From Lichenicola sp965198655 (GTDB lineage: Bacteria > Pseudomonadota > Alphaproteobacteria > Acetobacterales > Acetobacteraceae): a stretch of DNA of 64,000 nucleotides. The translations under genes and the position numbers were made by a program. Below the pieces are notes generated by a model that did no database searches, was not told the origin of the DNA, and saw nothing but the letters and a program-made list of their open reading frames with translations. Positions 8,001 through 15,482 of the stretch are shown here, piece by piece (the first letter of the stretch is position 1; every line of letters begins with the position of its first letter). The stretch lies in NCBI GenBank assembly GCA_965198655.1, contig OZ240668.1, forward strand, positions 1,054,001 to 1,118,000, read 5' to 3'.

Positions 8001-9959
8001 TTGTCGCACAGGCAGTCCTACCGCTACCGCGGCAACGAGCCGAAGCAGGTCTGGGCCTGGACGGCAGAGCTGTTGTTGTTGCGCGCCGCCCTGTGCGGCC
8101 TTCCCGATCCCGACGCGTGGCGGGTGCTGCTGGAGTTCGAGATCCCGCGCCTCGGCGGACGGCTCGATGCCGTGCTGCTGTCGCCGCACGCCATCTTCGC
8201 GATCGAGTTCAAGATCGGTGCCGACCGGATCGACAACGCCATGCGGGCCCAGGCGCACGGCTATGCCCTCGACCTCCAGGACTTCCATGGTGGGAGCCGC
8301 AACCGCGCGATCCTGCCGATCCTGGTCGCGACCGGGTGCGTGTCGCGTCCTGCCGCCATGCCTCTGCTTGTCGGCGGTGCCGAGGCGGTCATGGAGATCG
8401 ATGCGCAAGGCTTCCCGGGCCTGCTTCGCCAGGTGTCGACGCGGGCGGGGATAGTCGCCGCCTGTCCGCCGGTGACGGTGACGGACTGGGAAGCGGCACC
8501 CTACGCGCCGGTGCTCAACGTCATCCAGGCCGCATGCCGCCTGTATCGGCGACACGACGTGGCCGAGATCGCCAGCATGCGGGCGGACGCGTTCAACCTG
8601 ACGCTGACCGCGAACCGGATCGCGTCGATCCTGGACCGCGCGGAGGCGGACGGGCGGCACGCCATCCTGTTCGTCACCGGCATTCCCGGAGCGGGCAAGA
8701 CGTTGTGCGGGCTGAACGCGGCGTTCGCGCGGGCCGGATCGACCTTCCTGACCGGCAACCCGTCCTTGGTGCACGTGCTGCGCGAGGCGCTGGTGCGCAG
8801 CGCGGTGTCGGATGGAGCCAAGCGCGCGACCGCGTTCCACCGCATCAAGGCGGTGATCCAGCCGCTGCCGCAGTTCCGCGACCTGTACGTGCGGACGGGC
8901 GGCGTGCCTCCGGACCGGGTGGTGGTGATCGACGAGGCGCAGCGTTGCTGGACCGCCGCATATGCGGTCGCCGGCACGCGCACCCGCCCGGTGCCGCTCG
9001 ACCGGTCGGAGCCGGCGCACCTGCTCGACATCATGGACCATCATGACGGTTTTGCCGCGATCGTGTGCCTGATCGGACAGGGACAGGAGATCCATGACGG
9101 GGAGGGTGGCTTGGCTGCCTGGGGTGAGGCGCTGGCGAGCCGGCCAAGCTGGGCGGTGTTCGCCGCCGAGGCGACGCTGCGGGATACGGAGCCGCGCAAC
9201 CGGTTGCCGCGGCTGGCTGGGTTCTCGATGCAGCCAGAGCTATACCTGTCGGTGCCGGTGCGCTCGCTTCGCCACGAGGCGGCGCCGGCCTGGGTGGACG
9301 CCGTGCTGCGCGGCGACGCAGCGGCGGCGCGGGCGGTGATCGACGCGGGCGGCGAGGTGCCGTTCTTCCTGACGCGGGATCTGGCGGCGCTTCGACGCGG
9401 CCTGCGCGCCCGGGCGCGCGACCTGCACCGTGCCGGTCTGGTGGCGAGTGCGGGCGCGCGCCGGCTGCGTGCGGAGGGCCTCGGCTGCGAGGTGCCGCAC
9501 ATGGATCCGGCTGCGGTGTCGGCCTGGTTCCTCAATAGCTGGATACGCGACCACGACGTGCGGGCTTCGGACGCGCTGGAGCTGGTGGCGACCCAGTTCT
9601 CCGTGCAGGGGTTGGAGCTGGACCAGGTCGGGTTGTGCTGGGACGGCGACCTGGTGCGCGAAGGGGCGGGACCGGCGTGGCAGGTGCGATCGTTCCGCGG
9701 CACCGGCTGGCAGGTGGCGCGCAACGGGGAGAAGATCGCCTGGCGGCTCAACACCTATCGCGTTCTGCTGACCCGGGCGCGCTACGAGACGCTGATCTGG
9801 GTGCCGCGCGGCGACCGCGACGATCCGTCCCGCGATCCCGCGGTGCTGGACCGTGTGGCGGCATTCCTCGAGGCGTGCGGGGTGCGGGCGCTGGCGGAGC
9901 CGCCGTCACCGGCAGCCGTGCCGGACCCCGATCCCCTGCCGCTCGCGGCGGATTGCTGA
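8001..9959 (+). CDS. PD-(D/E)xK nuclease fused to a DUF2075 (Schlafen-like) helicase
   Basis: The protein of at least 652 residues has an N-terminal nuclease module (GRLDAV with D56, then E69-F-K71, the D...ExK signature). A superfamily 1-type ATPase of the DUF2075 group follows, with Walker A GIPGAGKT (227-234), Walker B VVVIDEAQR (about 307-315), a helicase motif SVQGLELDQVGL and a C-terminal LLTRARYETLIW. Such fusions are expected to cut or remodel DNA or RNA, often in stress or anti-phage roles; that role is inferred. TTG at 8001 is the first conventional start. However, codons from 7932 (CTG, then SAWWSGSVRTFL) read like the native N-terminus of this family and follow GGGGGA. It sits in the same frame as the preceding gene's stop, 90 bp away. 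lepA follows 32 bp later. Confidence 0.8.
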   Translation: MSHRQSYRYRGNEPKQVWAWTAELLLLRAALCGLPDPDAWRVLLEFEIPRLGGRLDAVLLSPHAIFAIEFKIGADRIDNAMRAQAHGYALDLQDFHGGSRNRAILPILVATGCVSRPAAMPLLVGGAEAVMEIDAQGFPGLLRQVSTRAGIVAACPPVTVTDWEAAPYAPVLNVIQAACRLYRRHDVAEIASMRADAFNLTLTANRIASILDRAEADGRHAILFVTGIPGAGKTLCGLNAAFARAGSTFLTGNPSLVHVLREALVRSAVSDGAKRATAFHRIKAVIQPLPQFRDLYVRTGGVPPDRVVVIDEAQRCWTAAYAVAGTRTRPVPLDRSEPAHLLDIMDHHDGFAAIVCLIGQGQEIHDGEGGLAAWGEALASRPSWAVFAAEATLRDTEPRNRLPRLAGFSMQPELYLSVPVRSLRHEAAPAWVDAVLRGDAAAARAVIDAGGEVPFFLTRDLAALRRGLRARARDLHRAGLVASAGARRLRAEGLGCEVPHMDPAAVSAWFLNSWIRDHDVRASDALELVATQFSVQGLELDQVGLCWDGDLVREGAGPAWQVRSFRGTGWQVARNGEKIAWRLNTYRVLLTRARYETLIWVPRGDRDDPSRDPAVLDRVAAFLEACGVRALAEPPSPAAVPDPDPLPLAADC

Positions 9960-9991
9960 CTTTCCCGCCGGATTCGCCTATTGCTCCGGCC

Positions 9992-11797
9992 ATGACCGAC
10001 ACGCCGCTTTCGCTGATCCGCAACTTCTCGATCATCGCCCATATCGACCACGGCAAGTCCACCCTGGCGGACCGGCTGATCCAGTCCTGCGGCGGCCTCA
10101 CCGAGCGCGAGATGACCAATCAGGTGCTCGACAACATGGACATCGAGCGCGAGCGCGGCATCACCATCAAGGCGCAAACGGTGCGGCTGAGCTACCCGGC
10201 GCAGGACGGCCAGACCTACGTGCTGAACCTGATGGATACGCCCGGCCACGTGGACTTCGCCTACGAGGTCAGCCGGTCGCTGGCGGCCTGCGAGGGCTCG
10301 CTGCTGGTGGTGGACGCGAGCCAGGGGGTCGAGGCGCAGACGCTGGCCAACGTGTACCAGGCGCTGGACGCCCACCACGAGATCGTGCCGATCCTGAACA
10401 AGGTCGACCTGCCGGCCGCCGAGCCGGAGCGGGTCAGGCAGCAGATCGAGGACGTGGTCGGCATCCCGGCCGACGACGCGGTGGAGATCTCGGCCAAGAC
10501 CGGGCTCAACATCGAGGGCGTGCTGGAAGCGCTGGTGACGCGGCTGCCGCCGCCGACGGGGGAAGCGGAGGCGCCGCTCAAGGCGCTGCTGGTCGATAGC
10601 TGGTACGACGCCTATCTCGGCGTGGTGATCCTGGTGCGTATCAAGGACGGGCACCTCCGCCGCCACGCCAAGATACGCATGATGGCCAAGGGCACCGTGC
10701 ATAACGTCGAGCAGGTGGGTGTATTTACCCCGGCCATGAAGCCGGTGGACCAGCTCGGCCCGGGCGAGATGGGCTACATCACCGCGGCGATGAAGACGGT
10801 GGCCGACTGCAACGTCGGCGACACCATCACCGAGGACCGCCGTCCGGCGGCCGAGGCGCTGCCCGGCTTCAAGCCGTCGGTGCCGGTGGTGTGGTGCGGG
10901 CTGTTCCCGATCGATGCCGACGATTTCGAGAAGCTGCGCGAGAGCCTGGGCAAGCTGCGGCTGAACGACGCCTCGTTCCACTTCGAGGCGGAAACCTCGG
11001 CAGCGCTCGGGTTCGGCTTCCGTTGCGGGTTCCTGGGGCTGCTGCACCTGGAGATCATCCAGGAGCGGCTGAGCCGGGAGTTCGACCTCAACCTGATCGC
11101 GACCGCGCCCTCGGTGGTGTACCGGCTGCACCGCACCAACGGCACGGTCGAGGAGCTGCACAACCCGTCCGACATGCCGGAAGCCATGCAGATCGCCAGC
11201 ATCGAGGAGCCGTGGATCAAGGCGACCATCATGGTGCCGGACGACTACCTGGGCTCGGTGCTGACCCTGTGCTCCGACCGCAGGGGGCAGCAGAGCGACC
11301 TGACCTATGTCGGCGGGCGGGCGATGGCGGTGTACCGGCTGCCGCTGAACGAGGTGGTGTTCGACTTCTACGACCGGCTGAAGTCGGTCAGCCGCGGCTA
11401 CGCCTCGTTCGACTATTCCATGGACGGCTACGAGGAAAGCGACCTGGTGCGCATCTCCATCCTGGTCAACCAGGAGCCGGTGGACGCGCTGAGCTTCGTG
11501 GCGCACCGCTCCGCGGCGGAAGCGCGGGGACGCTCGATCTGCGCCAAGCTCAAGGAGCTGATCCCGCGCCAGTTGTTCAAGATCGCGGTGCAGGCGGCGA
11601 TCGGCGGCCGCGTGATCGCGCGCGAGACCATCGGCGCCATGTCCAAGGACGTCACCGCCAAGTGCTACGGCGGCGACATCAGCCGCAAGCGCAAGCTGCT
11701 GGACAAGCAGAAGGAGGGCAAGAAGCGGATGCGCCAGTTCGGCAAGGTGGAGATCCCGCAGACCGCCTTCCTGGCGGCGCTGAAGATGGAGAGCTGA
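9992..11797 (+). CDS. lepA: Elongation factor 4 (back-translocating GTPase LepA)
   Basis: LepA is a ribosome-associated GTPase acting on stalled or mistranslocated ribosomes. The 601-residue length is typical. G1 is AHIDHGKST, switch I has ERERGITIKAQTV, G3 is DTPGHVDF, and G4 is NKVDLP. The family-specific C-terminal domain ends AKCYGGDISRKRKLLDKQ, with GKKRMRQFG near the tail. The start MTDTPLSLIRNFSIIAHIDHG agrees with homologues. The segment preceding tRNA-Ser (11798-12077) shows no gene. Confidence 0.98.
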   Translation: MTDTPLSLIRNFSIIAHIDHGKSTLADRLIQSCGGLTEREMTNQVLDNMDIERERGITIKAQTVRLSYPAQDGQTYVLNLMDTPGHVDFAYEVSRSLAACEGSLLVVDASQGVEAQTLANVYQALDAHHEIVPILNKVDLPAAEPERVRQQIEDVVGIPADDAVEISAKTGLNIEGVLEALVTRLPPPTGEAEAPLKALLVDSWYDAYLGVVILVRIKDGHLRRHAKIRMMAKGTVHNVEQVGVFTPAMKPVDQLGPGEMGYITAAMKTVADCNVGDTITEDRRPAAEALPGFKPSVPVVWCGLFPIDADDFEKLRESLGKLRLNDASFHFEAETSAALGFGFRCGFLGLLHLEIIQERLSREFDLNLIATAPSVVYRLHRTNGTVEELHNPSDMPEAMQIASIEEPWIKATIMVPDDYLGSVLTLCSDRRGQQSDLTYVGGRAMAVYRLPLNEVVFDFYDRLKSVSRGYASFDYSMDGYEESDLVRISILVNQEPVDALSFVAHRSAAEARGRSICAKLKELIPRQLFKIAVQAAIGGRVIARETIGAMSKDVTAKCYGGDISRKRKLLDKQKEGKKRMRQFGKVEIPQTAFLAALKMES

Positions 11798-12077
11798 GCG
11801 CCGGCTCCCAGACCCGCATCAGCCGGGAGATCTCGTCCGGCACGCTGGACCGAGCTGACGGCTGCGGCGATCGGCTATGGCCCGCGCCATGGGCCGGCCC
11901 GATGGAGGGTGCACGCCGCCGATCCGCGCACCGCAGGACCCGCCTTTGGCCGGTTCTGCGCTGGCTGGAGTGGCATGCCGCCTGACGAGGCCGTTCGGCT
12001 AGCCCTTGTGCCGGTGGGGGACTTTGCTATGTATCGGCCCGCCTGCGCCGTCCGTTCCGGCCGTCGCGGTCCAGGCT

Positions 12078-12167
12078 GGACAGGTGGCCGAGCGGCTTAA
12101 GGCGCACGCTTGGAAAGCGTGTGTGCGTGAAAGCGTACCGTGGGTTCGAATCCCACCCTGTCCGCCA
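12078..12167 (+). tRNA. tRNA-Ser (anticodon GGA)
   Basis: GGACAGG (12078-12084) pairs with CCTGTCC (12157-12163), followed by discriminator G and an encoded CCA (12165-12167). The anticodon stem CACGC/GCGTG encloses the loop TTGGAAA with anticodon GGA at 12112-12114, reading UCC and UCU. A long variable arm marks it as a class II tRNA, and GGGTTCGAATCCC forms the T-arm. No repeat of its 3' end was found downstream, so there is no sign of an integrated element using it here. Confidence 0.97.
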
Positions 12168-12368
12168 GCGATGACCGCTGCGGCAGGCGCGGCGCGTTGG
12201 CCGGACCTTCGTGGCGCACCTGGAGCTTGCCCGGCGAGGTCGAGGCCCGAGCAGCAGGCGATGTTCGCGCCGGTCCGGATCAGGTCGCAGGATGGGTAGG
12301 TGCTCAACCAACCCTCGAGCGACCGACCCGATCACGGCGGGGCCAACAAGGCATGTCGCAAGAGCTTC

Positions 12369-12407
12369 TGTCGGAAAACAAGACGCGTGCTGTCGTTCGA
12401 GCAGACA
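12369..12407 (+). promoter_or_regulatory. Paired activator sites for the NtrC-type regulator (first promoter)
   Basis: Two 17-bp imperfect inverted repeats of form TGTC-N9-GACR occur here: TGTCGGAAAACAAGACG (12369-12385) and TGTCGTTCGAGCAGACA (12391-12407), with centres 22 bp apart. The second centre is 62 bp upstream of the GG of the sigma-54 promoter at 12460. The same arrangement recurs at 16803-16841 in front of the RND genes. I infer they bind the regulator encoded at 15473-16873. Confidence 0.7.
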
Positions 12408-12459
12408 CATCTTCGACCGGAAGATCAGAAACATCCTGCGCATTCAGAGGCTTGTACTC

Positions 12460-12474
12460 TGGCATGAGCCTTGC
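12460..12474 (+). promoter_or_regulatory. Sigma-54 promoter upstream of the periplasmic protein gene
   Basis: TGGCATGAGCCTTGC matches the -24/-12 element TGGCAY-N5-TTGC, with GG and GC exactly 12 bases apart. Transcription would begin near 12486 and the gene starts at 12523, giving a short leader. The promoter lies beside genes for a two-component system whose regulator has the sigma-54 contact motif GAFTGA. Confidence 0.8.
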
Positions 12475-12522
12475 GCTGGGTCAGGCAGCGATCAACCCGG
12501 TCCTGATCCTGAGGAGCTTCCG

Positions 12523-13227
12523 ATGATACGATTTGCCATCTCCATGTCCGGCACGGCGATGTTCCTGGCCGTCGGCGCGACGGCGGTCGCGCAGGATGCC
12601 GTCTTCGACCCGAACCAGCTTCCGGCGATCCAAGGCACCGTCAGCCAGTACATCCTCGACTCCGACGGGGACGTCGCCGGCCTGATGCTGGACGGCGGGA
12701 CCGAGGTGCAGGCGAACACCCGGGACACCTCCGAACTGGTCCTGGTTGCCCGTCCCGGCGACCACGTCACCGTTCACGGCCTGAAGGCGCGCGCCGAGCC
12801 GATGATGCTGGCCATGTCGATCACCAACGACACGACCCATGCAACGCTGCTGACCAGGAGCCGCTCGCGATCGCACGATCGCGACACGCCCAGCGAGGCG
12901 GCAGGCCTGATCAAGGCCCAGCTTCATGACTCCCAGGGCGAGATCGACGGCGTTCTGCTTGGCGACGGCACGACCGTGAACCTGCCCCTGTCGGACGCCG
13001 AGCGCAGGGGCCCGCAACTGGCGGTCGGGCAGACCATCTATGCCAGCGGCAGCGGCACCTCCAACCTGCTCGGCCGCGTCATCGCCGCTCGTGTTCTCGG
13101 CCCCAGCAAGGCTGCGGCGACGCAGGTCGTCTCCCCTGCCGTCGACGAGGAGAACGGAGGGCGGCATCGCGGGCGCGGCCGCGGTCATGGTCGGCATCAC
13201 GATTCGGATGATGACAATCCGGCCTGA
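12523..13227 (+). CDS. Periplasmic OB-fold-like protein with a His/Asp-rich tail
   Basis: The 234-residue protein has a signal peptide (about 1-24, cleavage likely after ATAVA, followed by QDAVFD). Two similar beta-rich halves follow: VSQYILDSDGDVAGLMLDGGTEV with DHVTVHGLKA, and KAQLHDSQGEIDGVLLGDGTTV with GQTIYASG. Both look like small OB-type barrels. The C-terminus is rich in His, Arg and Asp (GRHRGRGRGHGRHHDSDDD), a possible metal-binding tail. GAGGAG lies seven bases before the ATG. It is the first gene after a sigma-54 promoter with activator sites and probably leads an operon with the membrane protein and kinase downstream. Its role as a metal or envelope-stress sensor partner is inferred. 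Confidence 0.75.
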   Translation: MIRFAISMSGTAMFLAVGATAVAQDAVFDPNQLPAIQGTVSQYILDSDGDVAGLMLDGGTEVQANTRDTSELVLVARPGDHVTVHGLKARAEPMMLAMSITNDTTHATLLTRSRSRSHDRDTPSEAAGLIKAQLHDSQGEIDGVLLGDGTTVNLPLSDAERRGPQLAVGQTIYASGSGTSNLLGRVIAARVLGPSKAAATQVVSPAVDEENGGRHRGRGRGHGRHHDSDDDNPA

Positions 13228-13371
13228 GGTCATCCCGCGCATCCAGCCGCTTCGCCGTGGGACCGACCGCAGGGACCTGACCCTGCGGCGATCGGACCGG
13301 ACACGACGTCCTCCCGCTGCTTCCCTGATCCTTTACCTGCGGCATGACCGCGACAACAGGGACATGTCCCC

Positions 13372-13812
13372 GTGCGCCTTCGCACCCTCCACGCCTACAT
13401 GGCGATCTTCACGGCACCGAGCATCCTGTTCTTCGCACTGACCGGAGCGTTGCAGTTGTTCGACTTGCACGAGGCGCATGGAGGCTATCAGCCACCGGCG
13501 CTGATCGAGAAGCTCGGCAGGCTGCACAAGGACCAGGTGTTCGCCCGCGATGACCGGCATCCGGACAACATCGCCGACAAGCCCGTCAGTGCCGCTTCCG
13601 ACCACGCCCCAGCGATCGCTACGGCGACGGACGACGATGATCCGATGTCGGCGACCGTGCTGAAGTGGTTCTTCCTTCTCGTGACGCTCGTTCTTGCTCT
13701 CACGACCGCATTCGGGCTCTGGCTCGGCTTGCGCCACAACCGGAGGAAGCTTCTCGGCTGGTTCCTCCTCGCATCCGGCTTGGTGCTTCCCACGATCGTG
13801 GTGATGCTGTGA
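13372..13812 (+). CDS. Small PepSY-associated membrane protein
   Basis: The 146-residue protein starts at GTG, directly after the perfect palindrome GGGACATGTCCC (13359-13370). It begins RLRTLHAYMAIFTAPSILFF with one membrane helix (about 7-27), has a hydrophilic loop containing LHKDQVF and a DDDD stretch, and ends with two more helices (about 97-118 and 124-146). The first helix and LHKDQ resemble PepSY-associated transmembrane proteins, here reduced to a short form. It probably lies in the sigma-54 operon with the upstream periplasmic protein. Function unknown; it may pass or modulate an envelope signal to the kinase. Confidence 0.65.
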   Translation: MRLRTLHAYMAIFTAPSILFFALTGALQLFDLHEAHGGYQPPALIEKLGRLHKDQVFARDDRHPDNIADKPVSAASDHAPAIATATDDDDPMSATVLKWFFLLVTLVLALTTAFGLWLGLRHNRRKLLGWFLLASGLVLPTIVVML

Positions 13813-13946
13813 CGCCGCTCGGCACGGATATACCGGTGATGGTACGGATGCAGTCCGCCGTCTTCAGGCGCTCGATGCCGCGTCGATGGTCATGATCCGG
13901 GCTTCGACAGTCTCCGCGCCCGGGCGCCTTCTCGCTGGAGACGTCG

Positions 13947-15482
13947 ATGCACTCCTTGCGCGCTAAGCTGGCCGTCGTCTGGATCTTGTCGGTCATGGCC
14001 TCGATCGCGCTGGCGATCGTGATGTCGCAGCTCTACGCGCAGTCCTCGTCGTCGCATCTGGCACGCGCCGAGGATCAGGTGGCACAAGGCTGCGACCAGA
14101 TACGCGACGCTTGGCGCTACTACGACAACGGCTGGAACGGGCCGCCGCCCAACGCGGAGGATCCCGGGTTCCGCGCCGACCTGCGCGCCGTGCTGGCGCG
14201 TGGGCTGGACGAGGATGATCCGATCGTCGGCGGCATCTGGCAGGTGCAGCACGGACTGCTCGCGAGCCAGCCGGTCAACGCGTCGGCCTTGCCGTCCGCC
14301 CGCCTGTGGCAGCCGGTCGCGTCGCTGGCGGTCGACCAGGACCACGATGCGGTTCGCCCGGGCACCGACCACGGCGACACCGTGGTGGTGGCGGCCTGCA
14401 CGCTGGACGGACCCCTTCATGGCCTGGTCGCCTGGACCGCACGCCGCCTCTACGCCGCCAACGGTCTGTCCCAACTGCGGCTGGGCTTCGGTGTCCTGCT
14501 CGGCCTGGTGCTGGCGATCACCGGCTGGCTCACCTGGCTGGTGGCGACATGGTCGCGCCACGTGCGCCGCATCGAGGAGGTGCTCGCCGGATATGCCGCC
14601 ACCGGGACCGGCAGCCTTCCGCAGCTTCCCATGACCGGGGAGCAGGAGCTGGATCGCATCGTCGGCGCGCTGAACGTTGCCGGCGCACGTCTCGACGCCG
14701 TGCAGCGCGAGGCGGCGATGCTGGCGGCTCGCGTTGCCGACGGCGAGCGCCTGGCCGCCCTCGGACGCGTGGCGGCCGGGGTCGCACACGAGATACGCAA
14801 CCCGATCGGGTCGATGCGGCTGCGCGCGGAGAACGCCCTTGCGGGCGACGACATGCGGCGCCGCAAGGCGCTGAGCAGCATCCTCCGCCAGATCGGCCGG
14901 CTCGACCGGCTGCTCGGCGAGCTGCTGGCGATGACCCAGGGGCGCACGCCGGAGCCGGTCGAGATCGGGCTGGACCACTTCCTGGACACAGCGCTTCGCG
15001 ACTACGAGGAGGCGGCGGAAGCGGCGCAGGTGACGCTGCGGCTGGAGGCGGATGCAACCCGCGTAAGGCTCGATCCGGAGATGATCGGGCGCGTCGTCGC
15101 CAACCTGTTGCAGAACGCGATACGCGAAACGCCCGCGGGCGGCCGCATCGTCGTGACCGGACGCCGTGACGTCGCGACCGATGGCGTGACGATCAGCGTG
15201 ACCGATGACGGGCCGGGCGTTATGCCCAGCCTGCGCGGGCGGCTGTTCGAGCCGTTCGTGACGGGACATGCCGAGGGCACCGGGCTCGGCCTGGCCATTG
15301 CGCGCGAGCTCGTCGGCACGCATGGCGGCACCCTGGAGCTGGAAGACGCCGAGCTGGATGGCGGGGCACGGTTCACGATCAGGCTGCGCGGCGGCCTGGC
15401 CGATGGCGATCCGCCAGTGGTGGCGCCAGTCCTGGGTGCGGTCGCTGGTCGGAGCGGCAAGGAGGACGAGACATGTCGGTGA
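13947..15482 (+). CDS. Membrane sensor histidine kinase
   Basis: The 511-residue kinase has a transmembrane helix (about 7-29), a periplasmic sensor region (about 30-170, with many Asp/His residues such as VDQDHDAVRPGTDHGD), a second helix (about 172-197) and a HAMP-like linker. The HisKA domain has phosphoacceptor H281 in VAHEIRNPIGSM, and the HATPase domain has N-box NLLQNAIRE, DDGPGV and GTGLGLAIARE. The ATG at 13947 has GGAG six bases upstream. Its stop overlaps the regulator start by 10 bp, marking a cognate pair. The signal is not known; the Asp/His-rich periplasmic part and the neighbouring pump suggest metals or toxic compounds. Confidence 0.9.
   Translation: MHSLRAKLAVVWILSVMASIALAIVMSQLYAQSSSSHLARAEDQVAQGCDQIRDAWRYYDNGWNGPPPNAEDPGFRADLRAVLARGLDEDDPIVGGIWQVQHGLLASQPVNASALPSARLWQPVASLAVDQDHDAVRPGTDHGDTVVVAACTLDGPLHGLVAWTARRLYAANGLSQLRLGFGVLLGLVLAITGWLTWLVATWSRHVRRIEEVLAGYAATGTGSLPQLPMTGEQELDRIVGALNVAGARLDAVQREAAMLAARVADGERLAALGRVAAGVAHEIRNPIGSMRLRAENALAGDDMRRRKALSSILRQIGRLDRLLGELLAMTQGRTPEPVEIGLDHFLDTALRDYEEAAEAAQVTLRLEADATRVRLDPEMIGRVVANLLQNAIRETPAGGRIVVTGRRDVATDGVTISVTDDGPGVMPSLRGRLFEPFVTGHAEGTGLGLAIARELVGTHGGTLELEDAELDGGARFTIRLRGGLADGDPPVVAPVLGAVAGRSGKEDETCR

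Noticed and set aside
12078..12167. tRNA-Ser as an integration site
   Set aside because: No repeat of the tRNA 3' end and no integrase gene was found downstream in the window.
11999..12443. Minus-strand ORFs over the tRNA-Ser encoding WDSNPRYAF- or GGIRTHGTLSRTHAF-like peptides
   Set aside because: These are the well-known spurious proteins read from the antisense of tRNA-Ser; no real gene.
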